A stretch of DNA of 64,000 bases from Rhodoferax sp. (GCA_024236015.1 JACKLK010000004.1:248001-312000); one strand, 5' to 3'. Counted from the first letter of the stretch, positions 19,101-27,526 are shown. Program-made: numbers and translations. Notes: generated by a model from the letters alone, not told the origin.

Positions 19101-21811
19101 TCGACCCGAGCGACGTTCCGGTCATCACCAGCCCGACCTTTGCGGCACTGGCGGCCGGCGCGCCGATCACGCCGATCCAGATCGCCGCCACCCATCCGGT
19201 GGTGCTGGAATACACCGCCAGCAACCTGCCCCCCGGCCTGGTGCTCGACGCGGTCGCCGGCACGATCACCGGCACGCCGACGACACCGGGAAGTTATTCG
19301 GTGCTGCTGGGCGCGCGCAACGTCGTGGGCACCGGCAGTCTCACCGTGCCGTTCAACGTCGGCATACCGGTGCCCACCAGCTGCACGATGTCGGTGCCGC
19401 TGAACACGCCCACGACGCTGGACCTGGCCAGCTGCCTGTTCGCCGGGTTTGCGCCGACCGGCGTGACGATCCTGGCAACACCGGCCCATGGCACGGCCGT
19501 GGCCTCCGGCACGCGCGTGACCTATACGCCGGTGAACAACTATTTCGGTACCGACAGCTTCACCTTCGTCGGCACCGGTCAGGGCGGCACCTCGCCGCAA
19601 GGCACGGTGACCGTGACCGTCACCGGGCGGCCCGATCCGATGCAGGACCCGGTCGTGGCGCGGGTCCTGTCGGCGCAAACCGAGGCCGCGCAGCGATTTG
19701 CCGGCGCACAGATCGCCAATTTCCAGCGCCGCATGGAATCGCTGCACCGCCCGCCCGGCGTCGCGGGACCAGGCGGTATCGGGCTGCAGGGCCCGGCTCC
19801 GGCCGCAGGCGGATTCGCCGCGGCGGCAACCGGCCATGCGATCACCGGCGCCAGCCAGCCGGTCGTTCCGCCGCAGCTGGCCCCGACTCCGGCGGCGGGC
19901 GGCGGCATCGATCCGCGCACGCCTGGCGGCATCACCAGCCTGGCGGCCAACCATGCGCCCGCCGTGGCCACCGAGTCCGACGTGATCAACGCGCTCGGCG
20001 CCGGCCTCGGCATCCAGTCGATGCCGCTGGCCCAGAGCGTGCTCTCGCTGGTGCGCAACCGCTCGGTGAATCTGGCGGGCGTCGGCTCGGGCCTGGGCCT
20101 GAATGCCACGACGCCGAATGCCACCAGCACCAACTACTGGATCGAGGGCGTGGCCAGCTTCGGCACACGCGACGCGTCCGGCACCATCAGCGGTTCCGAG
20201 TTCAGCTCCGATGGCATCACGGTCGGCATGGACCGCCGCTACAGCGAGACGCTGGCACTGGGCATGGGCCTGGGTTATGCGCGCGACAAGACGCTGATCG
20301 GCAACGACGGGTCGGTGAACCGCTCCAAGGGGTATTCGCTGGCGGTCTACGGCAGCTACCAGCCGCAGCCCGACACCTACATCGACGCGATGCTGGGCGT
20401 GGCCTCGCTGGACTTCACCACGCGCCGGTTCGTCGCGCCGGTCAACGATTTCGCGATCGGGCGGCGCAGCGGAACGCAGTGGTTCGGCTCCATCACCGGC
20501 GGCTACGAGTACCGCAACGGCCATACGCTGCTGTCGCCGTATGGCCGGCTCGACTTCGCGGTGGACCGGCTGGGCAGCAGCACCGAGCATGGAGCCGGCG
20601 CCTATGCACTGACCTATTTCAGCCAGACGAACACCTCGTTGCAAGGCGTGCTCGGCCTGCGCGCCGAGTCCATCCATGACACGCGCTTCGGTTACGTGGT
20701 GCCGCGGCTGCGCGCCGAGTATCGGCATGAGTTCCGGCGCGCCGGACAGGCGTTCATCGCATACGCCGACCAGGTCGGCGGCGCGCGCTTCGCCCAGGCG
20801 CCGGCGGGCGGGCCGCGCGACTCGATCGCGCTGGGCCTGGGCAGCGACTTCATCCTGCGCGACGGGCTGACGCTGTCGGTCGAATACCAGCTCAGCCATT
20901 CGTTCTCCAATGCCTCCACGCATGCCTTGCGCCTGCGGCTGAGCAAGGACTTCGACGTGCGCGGCCTGCCGCGGCTGACGTCGCTGGACCCCGAGGCGGC
21001 GCATGACGAACCGATCAACGTGCAACTGGAAGCCGGCGCGGTCTACGACGACAACGTCACACGGGCCAAGGCGGGCCCGGATCGCCGTGGCGACCATGCG
21101 TATGCGCTCAACGTCAGCAAGGCGATCGCGCAGCCGCTGTCGGCCAACTCCCGCCTGCTGATGATCGGCACGCTGGGCGGCGAGAAGTTCCGCCGCTTCA
21201 ACGGCCTGAGCCGGCTGGCCGCGACGGCCGAGGCCGAGTACCAGTACCGGGCCTCGTCGGAGTTCGACGAACCGACCCTGGGCGCCTTTGCGCGCCTGAG
21301 CGCGGAAGGATTCGAGTCCGAACTGCGCGACGGTTACCGTCTGAGCGTCGGCCTGTCCTATCGCCAGCCGCTGACCGACCGCATCAACGTGTTCGCCGCG
21401 CTGTCGCACAACCAGCGCCATGCCAGCAGCCGGGTCTTCAGCACGCGCGACAACTCCATCCGCGGCAACATCGACTACACGCTGAGCGACACCGAGATCA
21501 TTTACCTGGGCGCCGAATACCGCAAGGGCGACATCGTGTCGACCGGCCGCGCCTCGCTGGAGAACGTCACCGTCGCGGACGTGCTGGTCCAGGACGATGC
21601 CTACCCCGGCGGACAGTTCTTCAGCTACCGGTTCCGCGGCAGCACGGTGCTGCTGACCGCGGGCTACAACCTGGCGCTGGGTCCGCGCGATTCCATCGAT
21701 TTTTCATGGCGGCATATCCGTTCGACGCCGGGCCTGCGGCCGAGCTGGGTGACCTCGCCGCGCAGCTATACCGCCAACCAGTTGTCGGCGGTCTACCTGA
21801 TGCGGTTCTAG
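16154..21811 (+). CDS. Cytochrome c-Ig repeat-autotransporter fusion with a second C-terminal barrel-like domain
   Basis: This is a 1885-residue predicted outer-membrane or surface protein of unknown function. Visible order: signal peptide (about 1-45, cleavage near AQA); a c-type haem motif CASCH at residues 70-74 in a small cytochrome-like segment to about 145; about nine Ig-like (He_PIG-type) repeats from about 255 to 1075; a further Ig-like domain with YTPVNNYFGTDSFTF; a Gly/Pro-rich linker; an autotransporter-type beta-barrel (about 1325-1605, starting YWIEGVASFGTRD); and another beta-rich domain (about 1620-1885) ending in YLMRF, with the terminal Phe typical of barrels inserted by BAM. 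The start is TTG with AGGGA upstream, giving a complete signal peptide. The triheme lipoprotein gene begins 10 bp downstream. I know no characterised protein with this domain order; a role in surface electron transfer or adhesion is inference. Confidence 0.85.
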   Translation: MPNAASCRPNWPKALLSRLARVSGGAAALATSLLLLVSSPQAQAQSQVSQGQTIYQAANGHGLSYDPGSCASCHFANAAPNQTQTDGTGSNHILAANNRQRILDAFAAGGVMTNYLGTTALNPSNAAVMDRAFKLALYIGQYRAPVFKSAPSGACTNPSLAMAARSGAASVQDIYPCLADDGSGGAAQDSGGLLISGQVNAPTVTAAQVSGTATVAYNISYTSAAGFTGAASFNVSVVNPAAPGGVSKSVAVTVYGVTSGTSATGVVGATYTAGSPLYTITSNDPSATFSASLVSPSAALSSLGLSVDGSGRVTGTLSGTPGTYTMRVQANISAATVGAANAGAVTRDVTLVVGGITSAAVVNYTQDQAVTPYQITSNLAITPNSYTLANVPPGMSFSTSTGQLSGTPTFQGTTNTTIGAGTSAGPISQSLQINVASAGPPVLTSNLPAAPTAMGTVNSSVNGASYALSATRPPLGNYVLVGANPLPTGLTLNATSGAITGTPSVSGDFPVSFRTSNAAGNSNQLDLTLRVHPNAVPVISSATTVSASANQAFAGYQIVASNPVILGYSVVAPSTLPPGLTLDTSTGLVTGTPTSSGSFATDLRASNAAGDSAPHTVNFTIVPTSVPAVTVPLLASPAVTGTVGSPITPIQISATNPAILSFGATGLPGGLSVNGSGQIVGTPTQSGDFTVTATATNASGTGSAAPVTIRISPSTVPTITSASSVTLNVNAAPGTVYQITATQPVLTAFAVVPPSVLPPGLALNTSSGAITGSPTSSGAFSTLLSASNAAGTSAAFTLAFNIQPVAVPVVTAPLQPAPLVTGTVGTPITPIQINATHPAILSYGATGLPAGLSVNGSGQIVGTPSVSGDFAVSVSATNVVGTGTSAAPVTIRINPNSAPVITSAATASGTTGTAFATYQITASNGPIVSYAVVAPSQLPAGLSLNTSTGQISGTPSASGTVQTRFSASNVSGASAPFTVTFTIDPSDVPVITSPTFAALAAGAPITPIQIAATHPVVLEYTASNLPPGLVLDAVAGTITGTPTTPGSYSVLLGARNVVGTGSLTVPFNVGIPVPTSCTMSVPLNTPTTLDLASCLFAGFAPTGVTILATPAHGTAVASGTRVTYTPVNNYFGTDSFTFVGTGQGGTSPQGTVTVTVTGRPDPMQDPVVARVLSAQTEAAQRFAGAQIANFQRRMESLHRPPGVAGPGGIGLQGPAPAAGGFAAAATGHAITGASQPVVPPQLAPTPAAGGGIDPRTPGGITSLAANHAPAVATESDVINALGAGLGIQSMPLAQSVLSLVRNRSVNLAGVGSGLGLNATTPNATSTNYWIEGVASFGTRDASGTISGSEFSSDGITVGMDRRYSETLALGMGLGYARDKTLIGNDGSVNRSKGYSLAVYGSYQPQPDTYIDAMLGVASLDFTTRRFVAPVNDFAIGRRSGTQWFGSITGGYEYRNGHTLLSPYGRLDFAVDRLGSSTEHGAGAYALTYFSQTNTSLQGVLGLRAESIHDTRFGYVVPRLRAEYRHEFRRAGQAFIAYADQVGGARFAQAPAGGPRDSIALGLGSDFILRDGLTLSVEYQLSHSFSNASTHALRLRLSKDFDVRGLPRLTSLDPEAAHDEPINVQLEAGAVYDDNVTRAKAGPDRRGDHAYALNVSKAIAQPLSANSRLLMIGTLGGEKFRRFNGLSRLAATAEAEYQYRASSEFDEPTLGAFARLSAEGFESELRDGYRLSVGLSYRQPLTDRINVFAALSHNQRHASSRVFSTRDNSIRGNIDYTLSDTEIIYLGAEYRKGDIVSTGRASLENVTVADVLVQDDAYPGGQFFSYRFRGSTVLLTAGYNLALGPRDSIDFSWRHIRSTPGLRPSWVTSPRSYTANQLSAVYLMRF
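17764..19368 (+). repeat. Alternating A/B Ig-like repeats within the fusion protein gene
   Basis: At least six repeats of about 85-90 residues alternate between two types. Type A has YQI-A...LPPGL.L.TSTG and starts near 17764, 18304 and 18847. Type B has PITPIQI.ATNPAIL...LSVNGSGQIVGTP and starts near 18034, 18577 and 19117. The two middle type-B units are nearly identical over 35 residues, with the same sequence repeated at DNA level. This suggests growth by duplication of an A-B pair. Three more divergent repeats precede the block. Confidence 0.75.
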
Positions 21812-21821
21812 GAAGACGACG

Positions 21822-23849
21822 ATGGGACGACACATGACACGATGGACACGGTTCGGGGGCCTGCTGGTCACGGCCGCCCTGCTGACGGCCTGCGGCGGCG
21901 GTGGCGGCGGCAGCAGTTCCTCGGGCGATGTGCAGACGGCGGTGCGCGGCGCGGCCCAGGCCACCGGACTGGACCGCTTCCTGCTCTACCCCAATCCGAT
22001 CGTGCGGACCGATGGTCAGTACGAGGTCGGCATCAAGGCGTATGCCGACGCGTATTACGAGGCCATCGACCCGACCAACACCAAGGACACGCTGGCGAAA
22101 TGGAAGGCGGCCAACAACATCGGCGTGACCACCGGCGGGCATGTCGAACATTCGGTCATCATCGGCGACCAGCGTGACCTCGGTTATGGCCGGCGCATGA
22201 CGGCCCACCAGAATCCCGACGGCAGCATGGCCTTCATGGTCGAGAACTACCTGGTCGGCGCCTACGGCGGCTACACGCCGCTGAACCTGGAGGCGGCGAT
22301 CCAGCGCGTGCCGCAATGGCACCTGGGCACGAACGCGATCGAGTTCAGCCCGGGTCCCGCGGCCGGCACCGGCGGTCGTCCCGCGGACGCGAACTTCGTC
22401 AAGTTCTACACCTTCGACCCGGTGACCGGTGAACGGCTGACGACGCTGAGCCTGGACGGCCGTCCGGCCAAGGCCATGCCCACGGTGTGCATCTCGTGCC
22501 ACGGCGGTCGCGGCGACCCGCTGACGCCACCCGATGCGGCCAGCGGCAAGCCGCTGTTCCCGCTGGTCATGAGCAGTTATTCGCAGCACCGCGGCGATGT
22601 CGCCGCCCAGTTGCATCCCTTCGAGCCGGCATCGTTCGACTTCTCGACCATTCCCGGATTCAGCCGGGCGGAGCAGGAGCCGGCGATCAAGGCCATCAAC
22701 CGCATGGTCCTGTGTTCGCTGCCCCTGCCGGTCGGGACCAACAAGGCCACGGCGCCGGCCGAGGACCAATGCCGTCGCGTCGCGACACAACACGAGTACC
22801 AGGGCGTGGCAGCGACCCACCTCAAGGACATGTACGGGGGCCCCGGCCTGCCCAACCCGAGCACCTTCACCACCGACACCTATGTCGAGCCGACCTGGGC
22901 CGCCGCCGGGCAGTCGGCGCTGTACCTGAACGTGCAGGCCAACGCCTGCCGGGTCTGCCACCTGCTGCGGGGCACGGGCAACCAGTCCGACATCGATTTC
23001 GAGACGTTCCAGAAGTTCGATGGCTACAAGGCCCGCATCAAGGCCCATGTGGCCGACCGCGGCAACATGCCGCTGGCCAAGCTGATCTACGACAAGTACT
23101 GGAGCACGCCAAGCATGTTCCAGACCATGGGCACCTACCTCACCAGCGACCTGTCGGGCTCGGGTTTTGCCACCGGGTTCGCCGACGGAGCCGCCATGCC
23201 CGGACGCCCGATTGCCGATCCGGGACCGGCTCGCGTGGTGCGCCAGGGTGCGACCAGCCTGTCGGCCGGCATGAGCCTGTATGCGACGGCCTTCCAGTGG
23301 ACGCTGCAGGGCGGGCCCGTGGGAGGAGCCGTGCTGGCCAACGCGACCACCGCCAACCCGACGTTCACCGCGACCCAGGACGGAACCTACGTGGTGCAGC
23401 TCGTGGCCAGCAATGCATCCGGCGCGAGCAGTGCGCCGGCCAGCCTGACCATCGTGGTCGACAACGGCCTGCCCTACGCGCCCTCGGCCCTGCGTTTTGC
23501 CGACGTCAAGGCGGTGCTGCAGGATGCCGCGCCCGGCTCGGGCCTGTGCACGAGCTGCCACCAGCCCGGCGGGGATGGCGCGGTGATCCCGCCGATCTGG
23601 TACACCGACTACGACCGCTCCGGTACCGGCAACGGAGCGACCAACGACGCCTGGTTCTACACCGAACTGCGCGGACGCATCAACTTCACCGACATCGTCG
23701 CCAGCCCGCTGCTGCGCAAGCCGTCGAACAACCACCACAACGGCGGCTTGCGCCAGGGATTCGACGACCGGCTGGCACCGGGTGCCGCCGGCCGGGCCGG
23801 CTATGACCTGGTGCTGAACTGGATCCTGAACGGGGCTCCGTACCAGTGA
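21822..23849 (+). CDS. Triheme c-type cytochrome lipoprotein with PKD-like domain
   Basis: This 675-residue predicted lipoprotein has a signal sequence ending in the lipobox LTAC (Cys24), followed by a Gly/Ser-rich linker. Three haem-binding motifs are present: CISCH (223-227), CRVCH (376-380) and CTSCH (576-580). A PKD/Ig-like segment lies between the second and third haems, about residues 485-550 (YVVQLVASNASGASSAPASL). The sequence between haems one and two has many Met and His residues that could serve as axial ligands. The gene is 10 bp behind the cytochrome-autotransporter gene and almost certainly co-transcribed. Partnership in electron transfer is inferred from this pairing; no enzymatic domain is recognised. 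ATG 21822 is preceded by GGAAGA; ATG 21834 is an alternative. Confidence 0.85.
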   Translation: MGRHMTRWTRFGGLLVTAALLTACGGGGGGSSSSGDVQTAVRGAAQATGLDRFLLYPNPIVRTDGQYEVGIKAYADAYYEAIDPTNTKDTLAKWKAANNIGVTTGGHVEHSVIIGDQRDLGYGRRMTAHQNPDGSMAFMVENYLVGAYGGYTPLNLEAAIQRVPQWHLGTNAIEFSPGPAAGTGGRPADANFVKFYTFDPVTGERLTTLSLDGRPAKAMPTVCISCHGGRGDPLTPPDAASGKPLFPLVMSSYSQHRGDVAAQLHPFEPASFDFSTIPGFSRAEQEPAIKAINRMVLCSLPLPVGTNKATAPAEDQCRRVATQHEYQGVAATHLKDMYGGPGLPNPSTFTTDTYVEPTWAAAGQSALYLNVQANACRVCHLLRGTGNQSDIDFETFQKFDGYKARIKAHVADRGNMPLAKLIYDKYWSTPSMFQTMGTYLTSDLSGSGFATGFADGAAMPGRPIADPGPARVVRQGATSLSAGMSLYATAFQWTLQGGPVGGAVLANATTANPTFTATQDGTYVVQLVASNASGASSAPASLTIVVDNGLPYAPSALRFADVKAVLQDAAPGSGLCTSCHQPGGDGAVIPPIWYTDYDRSGTGNGATNDAWFYTELRGRINFTDIVASPLLRKPSNNHHNGGLRQGFDDRLAPGAAGRAGYDLVLNWILNGAPYQ

Positions 23850-23925
23850 CGGATGGTCGCTGCGCGCCGGCTGCCTGCGGCGCCGGGCGAAACCCGCGGC
23901 CAGCCGGCCGGCGATCGGTAGCGCT

Positions 23926-24657
23926 TCAGTAGGTCCGGCGCGGCCCGGTGTAGGTCGGGCCGGAAAACACGAAGGGGGTCTTGCGCCCGACCAGGGTCTC
24001 GATCAACGACAGTTCCTGATCCGTGTGGTTGATGAACGGAGCGTTGCGGATGTTGTTGCCGGCACCGCCATCGGCCACGATGTACAGCGGACGATCGTGG
24101 CGCGACGCGGCCACCGTCTCGCGGCTCTGCGGGTCGGAATTGGCCTCGACGTCGGTGACACCGTAACAGGTGCAGAAATAGGTGCGTTCGGGGTCGGCCT
24201 CGATGTAGAAACCCGTGCCGCGGATGCCGATGGTCGCGGTGGACGATGTCACCCGCATGCTCGAGTTGCGCGACACCGACAACAACTTGCCGGTCAGCAT
24301 GCGCAAGCCGCCGATGATGGCCGAGGCGATGGAATTGTCCGGCGGTTCGATCAGCAACTTGCTCTCGCTGCGCAGGATCATCGAATGCGTGTTGACGACG
24401 AACACGATCTCGCTGTTGGCTCCGGTCTGCACCGTGTCGCCCGGCTTGATGCGGGTCTGCAATGTCGCGGTTTCGTCGTTGACGGTGACCTTGCCCGACA
24501 AACCGTAGATCGACTGGCCCTCGGGCAACTTGCTGGGTCTGCTGCCGAAGATGCCGAATGTGATGGCCTGGGCCGGAGTCAATGCCGCACCCAGCAGTCC
24601 GGCGGTGAGGGCCTGGACCAGGACTTGGCGCCGGGGATCGTCTATTTCGTCCTTCAT
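23926..24657 (-). CDS. FecR-domain protein with twin-arginine-like signal
   Basis: This 243-residue protein has an N-terminal segment DPRRQVLVQALTAGLLGAAL that resembles a Tat signal, with processing near AQA. The FecR-type beta domain follows (about residues 45-150), with IKPGDTVQTGANSEIVFVV and the central STATIGIRGTGFYIE motif seen in stand-alone FecR proteins. It lacks the cytoplasmic sigma-regulating segment of true FecR, and there is no ECF sigma factor or TonB receptor beside it, so a structural or sensory periplasmic role is more likely. AGGAGA precedes the ATG at 24657, which decides the start over an upstream ATG. It converges on the triheme lipoprotein gene, and I place it in that locus by proximity only. 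Confidence 0.8.
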   Translation of the reverse strand: MKDEIDDPRRQVLVQALTAGLLGAALTPAQAITFGIFGSRPSKLPEGQSIYGLSGKVTVNDETATLQTRIKPGDTVQTGANSEIVFVVNTHSMILRSESKLLIEPPDNSIASAIIGGLRMLTGKLLSVSRNSSMRVTSSTATIGIRGTGFYIEADPERTYFCTCYGVTDVEANSDPQSRETVAASRHDRPLYIVADGGAGNNIRNAPFINHTDQELSLIETLVGRKTPFVFSGPTYTGPRRTY

Positions 24658-25046
24658 GCACTCTCCTGCAGCGGTCGCACGATTACCGCGAGGCACAGCC
24701 GTACAACCGGCGGCAGCGACTCCGAATGCTAACACGCAACAAGGCTGGAATCGGAGACAACCATGTCACGGCACGCGGCCTTGTTCCCACGCATGGCACG
24801 ACGTCCACATTGCACAACAGAGGCGCGTGCGCGCATCCCCGGGGTCATCGTCACCGAGCGTGTGCCGTTGGCTGGTCCGATGACGGGCGCTCGGTTGTGT
24901 GCCCCGGCCGCATCGCGCTGGCCCAATCGCTGGGGCCAAGCCGGCTGGCGTATGCTCTCGCCTGCAGTCCTGGCTGCGAGTATTTGCGCGGGAATGTACA
25001 TCGACAGGAACAACAACAGCACGCTGGTATGCGTCAAAGGAGCCCC
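24658..25046. other. Divergent intergenic region between fecR-like gene and dehydratase gene
   Basis: This 389-bp stretch separates two divergent genes. It holds ribosome-binding sites at both ends (AGGAGA reading left, AAAGGAG reading right). I found no convincing small gene: the open frames inside have no family likeness. Promoters must lie here, but I could not pick a clear -35/-10 pair. Confidence 0.5.
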
Positions 25047-26792
25047 ATGACCCGCAAGACCTACGACCAACTGCGCAGCGCGCGCTGGTTCGCACCCGAC
25101 GACTTCCGATCTTTCGGCCACCGCTCGCGCGCCATGCAGATGGGTTACGAGCGTGCCGACTGGCAAGGCAAGCCGGTGATCGCGATCATCAACACCTGGA
25201 GCGACATCAACAACTGCCATACGCACTTCAAGCAACGGGTCGAGGACGTCAAGCGCGGCATCCTGCAGGCCGGCGGATTTCCGCTGGAGCTGCCGGCGAT
25301 CTCGCTGGCCGAGAACTTCGTCAAGCCCACGACGATGCTCTACCGCAACCTGCTGGCGATCGAGACCGAGGAACTGCTGCGCTCGCATCCGGTCGACGGC
25401 GCCGTGTTGATGGGCGGCTGCGACAAGACCACGCCGGCGTTGCTGATGGGCGCGATCTCCGCCGGCTACCCGTGCATCTACCTGCCGGCCGGTCCCATGC
25501 TGCGCGGCAACTGGAAAGGCAAGACGCTGGGTTCGGGCTCGGACGCGTTCAAGTACTGGGACGAACGCCGCGCCGGCAACATCACCGAGACCCAGTGGCT
25601 GGAGGTCGAAGGCGGCATCGCGCGCAGCCACGGCACCTGCATGGTGATGGGCACGGCCGCCACGATGATGGGTATCGCCGAAGCGCTGGGCATGACGCTG
25701 CCCGGCGCGTCCAGCATTCCGGCGCCGGACGCCAACCATCCGCGCATGTCGGCCCGGTGCGGCCGGCGCATCGTCGACATGGTGTGGGAGGACCTGACGC
25801 CGGCGCGCATCTTCACGCGCAAGAGTTTCGAGAACGCGATCACGGTGGCCATGGCCGAAGGTTGCTCGACCAACGCCATCATCCACCTGGTGGCGATGTC
25901 GCGCCGCGCCGGCGAACACTGCGCGGTATCGCTGGACGACTTCGACGCGTTCAGCCGCAAGGTGCCGGTGATCGCCAACATCCGGCCCAGCGGTACGGAG
26001 TACCTGATGGAGGACTTCTATTACGCCGGCGGCATGCGCGGCCTGATGGCGCGGTTGCGCGATGGCGGCATGTTGCACCTCGATGCACTCACCGTCACCG
26101 GCCAGACCGTGGGCGAGAACCTCGAAGGCGCCGAGGTCTACAACGACGACGTGATCCGCCCGCTGGACAAGCCGATCTACCAGGAAGGCGCACTCGCCGT
26201 GCTCCGTGGCAATCTCGCGCCCGACGGATGCGTCATCAAGCCCAGCGCCTGCAGCGAGAAGTTCCTGCGCCACAGCGGTCCGGCCATGGTGTTCGACGAC
26301 TATCCCAGCCTGAAGAAGGCCATCGACGATCCGGACCTGGTGGTCACCGAAGACCACGTCATCATCCTGCGCAACGCCGGCCCGCAAGGCGGCCCCGGCA
26401 TGCCGGAGTGGGGCATGGTGCCGATCCCGACCAAGCTGGTGAAGCAGGGCGTGCGCGACATGTTGCGCATCTCGGACGCGCGCATGAGCGGCACCAGCTA
26501 CGGCGCCTGCGTGCTGCATGTGTCACCCGAAGCCTACATCGGCGGCGCGCTGGCGCTGGTGCGCAACGGCGACATCATCAGCATCGACGTGCCGGCGCGC
26601 ACCATCCACCTGGACATCGGCGAGGCCGAGCTGGCCGAACGCAAGGCGGCCTGGACCGCGCCGCCGAAACGTTTCGAACGCGGTTACGGCCACATGTTCA
26701 GCCAGCACATCCTGCAGGCCGACAAGGGCTGCGACTTCGACTACCTGGAAACATCGTTCGGCGCGCCGGTCAGCGAGCCGGCCATCCACTGA
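25047..26792 (+). CDS. IlvD/Edd-family sugar-acid dehydratase (L-arabinonate dehydratase-like)
   Basis: This 581-residue protein belongs to the IlvD/Edd family of [2Fe-2S]-dependent dehydratases. Its three cluster-ligand cysteines sit where L-arabinonate and D-xylonate dehydratases have them: C57 (NNCHTH), C125 (GGCDKTTPAL) and C198 (HGTCMVMG). The C-terminal substrate-loop region carries the conserved SDARMSGTSYG. The neighbours, an RraA-like aldolase, a class II aldolase and a TRAP transporter, favour a pentonate or related hydroxy-acid substrate over branched-chain amino-acid synthesis. AAAGGAG precedes the ATG, which is why I start at 25047 and not at the long upstream open stretch. The exact substrate is not determinable from sequence. 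Confidence 0.88.
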   Translation: MTRKTYDQLRSARWFAPDDFRSFGHRSRAMQMGYERADWQGKPVIAIINTWSDINNCHTHFKQRVEDVKRGILQAGGFPLELPAISLAENFVKPTTMLYRNLLAIETEELLRSHPVDGAVLMGGCDKTTPALLMGAISAGYPCIYLPAGPMLRGNWKGKTLGSGSDAFKYWDERRAGNITETQWLEVEGGIARSHGTCMVMGTAATMMGIAEALGMTLPGASSIPAPDANHPRMSARCGRRIVDMVWEDLTPARIFTRKSFENAITVAMAEGCSTNAIIHLVAMSRRAGEHCAVSLDDFDAFSRKVPVIANIRPSGTEYLMEDFYYAGGMRGLMARLRDGGMLHLDALTVTGQTVGENLEGAEVYNDDVIRPLDKPIYQEGALAVLRGNLAPDGCVIKPSACSEKFLRHSGPAMVFDDYPSLKKAIDDPDLVVTEDHVIILRNAGPQGGPGMPEWGMVPIPTKLVKQGVRDMLRISDARMSGTSYGACVLHVSPEAYIGGALALVRNGDIISIDVPARTIHLDIGEAELAERKAAWTAPPKRFERGYGHMFSQHILQADKGCDFDYLETSFGAPVSEPAIH

Positions 26793-26809
26793 CAACAAGG
26801 AGCAACACC

Positions 26810-27526
26810 ATGGCACTCGATCCGGCGACCCGCGACAAACTCAAGACCGTCAGCACCGCGACGCTGTGCACCGCGCTGTTCAAGCGCGGCCTGCGCAACC
26901 AGTTCATCCAGGACGTGCGTCCGCTCAATCCGAAGACGACCACCATGGTCGGCGAAGCCTATACGCTGCGCTACATTCCGGCGCGCGAAGACCTGAACCC
27001 GATCACCGTGTTCCAGGACCCGAAACACCCGCAACGGGTGGCGGTCGACCAATGCCCGGCGGGCGCGGTGATGGTCATCGACAGCCGCAAGGATGCCCGC
27101 GCCGCATCCGCCGGCTCCATCCTGATCACGCGGCTGATGGTGCGCGGCGCCGCCGGCGTCGTCACCGACGGCGGTTTCCGCGACTCGCCGGAACTGGCCG
27201 AGATGCCGTTCCCCGTCTACCACAACCGGCCCTCGGCGCCGACCAACCTGACGCTGCACCAGGCGATGGACATCAACGTGCCGATCGGTTGCGGCGACGT
27301 CGCGGTGTTTCCCGGCGACGTGATCGTCGGCGACCGCGAAGGCGTGTTCGTGATCCCGGCCCACCTGGCCGACGAGGTCGCCGATGAGGCGGTCGAGATG
27401 ACGGCCTACGAGGACTTCGTGACCGAAGAGGTGCAAAAGGGCCGCTCCATCATTGGCCTGTACCCGGCCACGCAGCAGCAGTCCAAGGACGACTTCGCCG
27501 CCTGGCGCAAGGCCCGGGGGCGCTGA
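26810..27526 (+). CDS. RraA-family aldolase/decarboxylase-like protein
   Basis: This 238-residue protein is in the RraA/HMG-aldolase family. The active-site signature is clear: VTDGGFRDSPEL around residues 117-128, whose Arg-Asp pair binds substrate and divalent metal in HMG/CHA aldolases, together with GCGDVAVFPGDVIVGD around 163-178. It starts 17 bp after the dehydratase, with an AAGGAGC ribosome-binding site, so the two form an operon. In such clusters the RraA-like enzyme usually acts on the dehydrated 2-keto acid, which I infer here. A regulatory role on RNase E is unlikely, because the aldolase residues are intact and the context is catabolic. Confidence 0.86.
   Translation: MALDPATRDKLKTVSTATLCTALFKRGLRNQFIQDVRPLNPKTTTMVGEAYTLRYIPAREDLNPITVFQDPKHPQRVAVDQCPAGAVMVIDSRKDARAASAGSILITRLMVRGAAGVVTDGGFRDSPELAEMPFPVYHNRPSAPTNLTLHQAMDINVPIGCGDVAVFPGDVIVGDREGVFVIPAHLADEVADEAVEMTAYEDFVTEEVQKGRSIIGLYPATQQQSKDDFAAWRKARGR

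Noticed and set aside
14321..21421. Very long open frame (over 2300 codons) on the minus strand opposite the cytochrome-autotransporter gene
   Set aside because: It is a mirror of the GC-rich repeat gene: the product is rich in G, R, A and H with no recognisable domain, and the plus-strand frame has signal peptide, haem motif and barrel.
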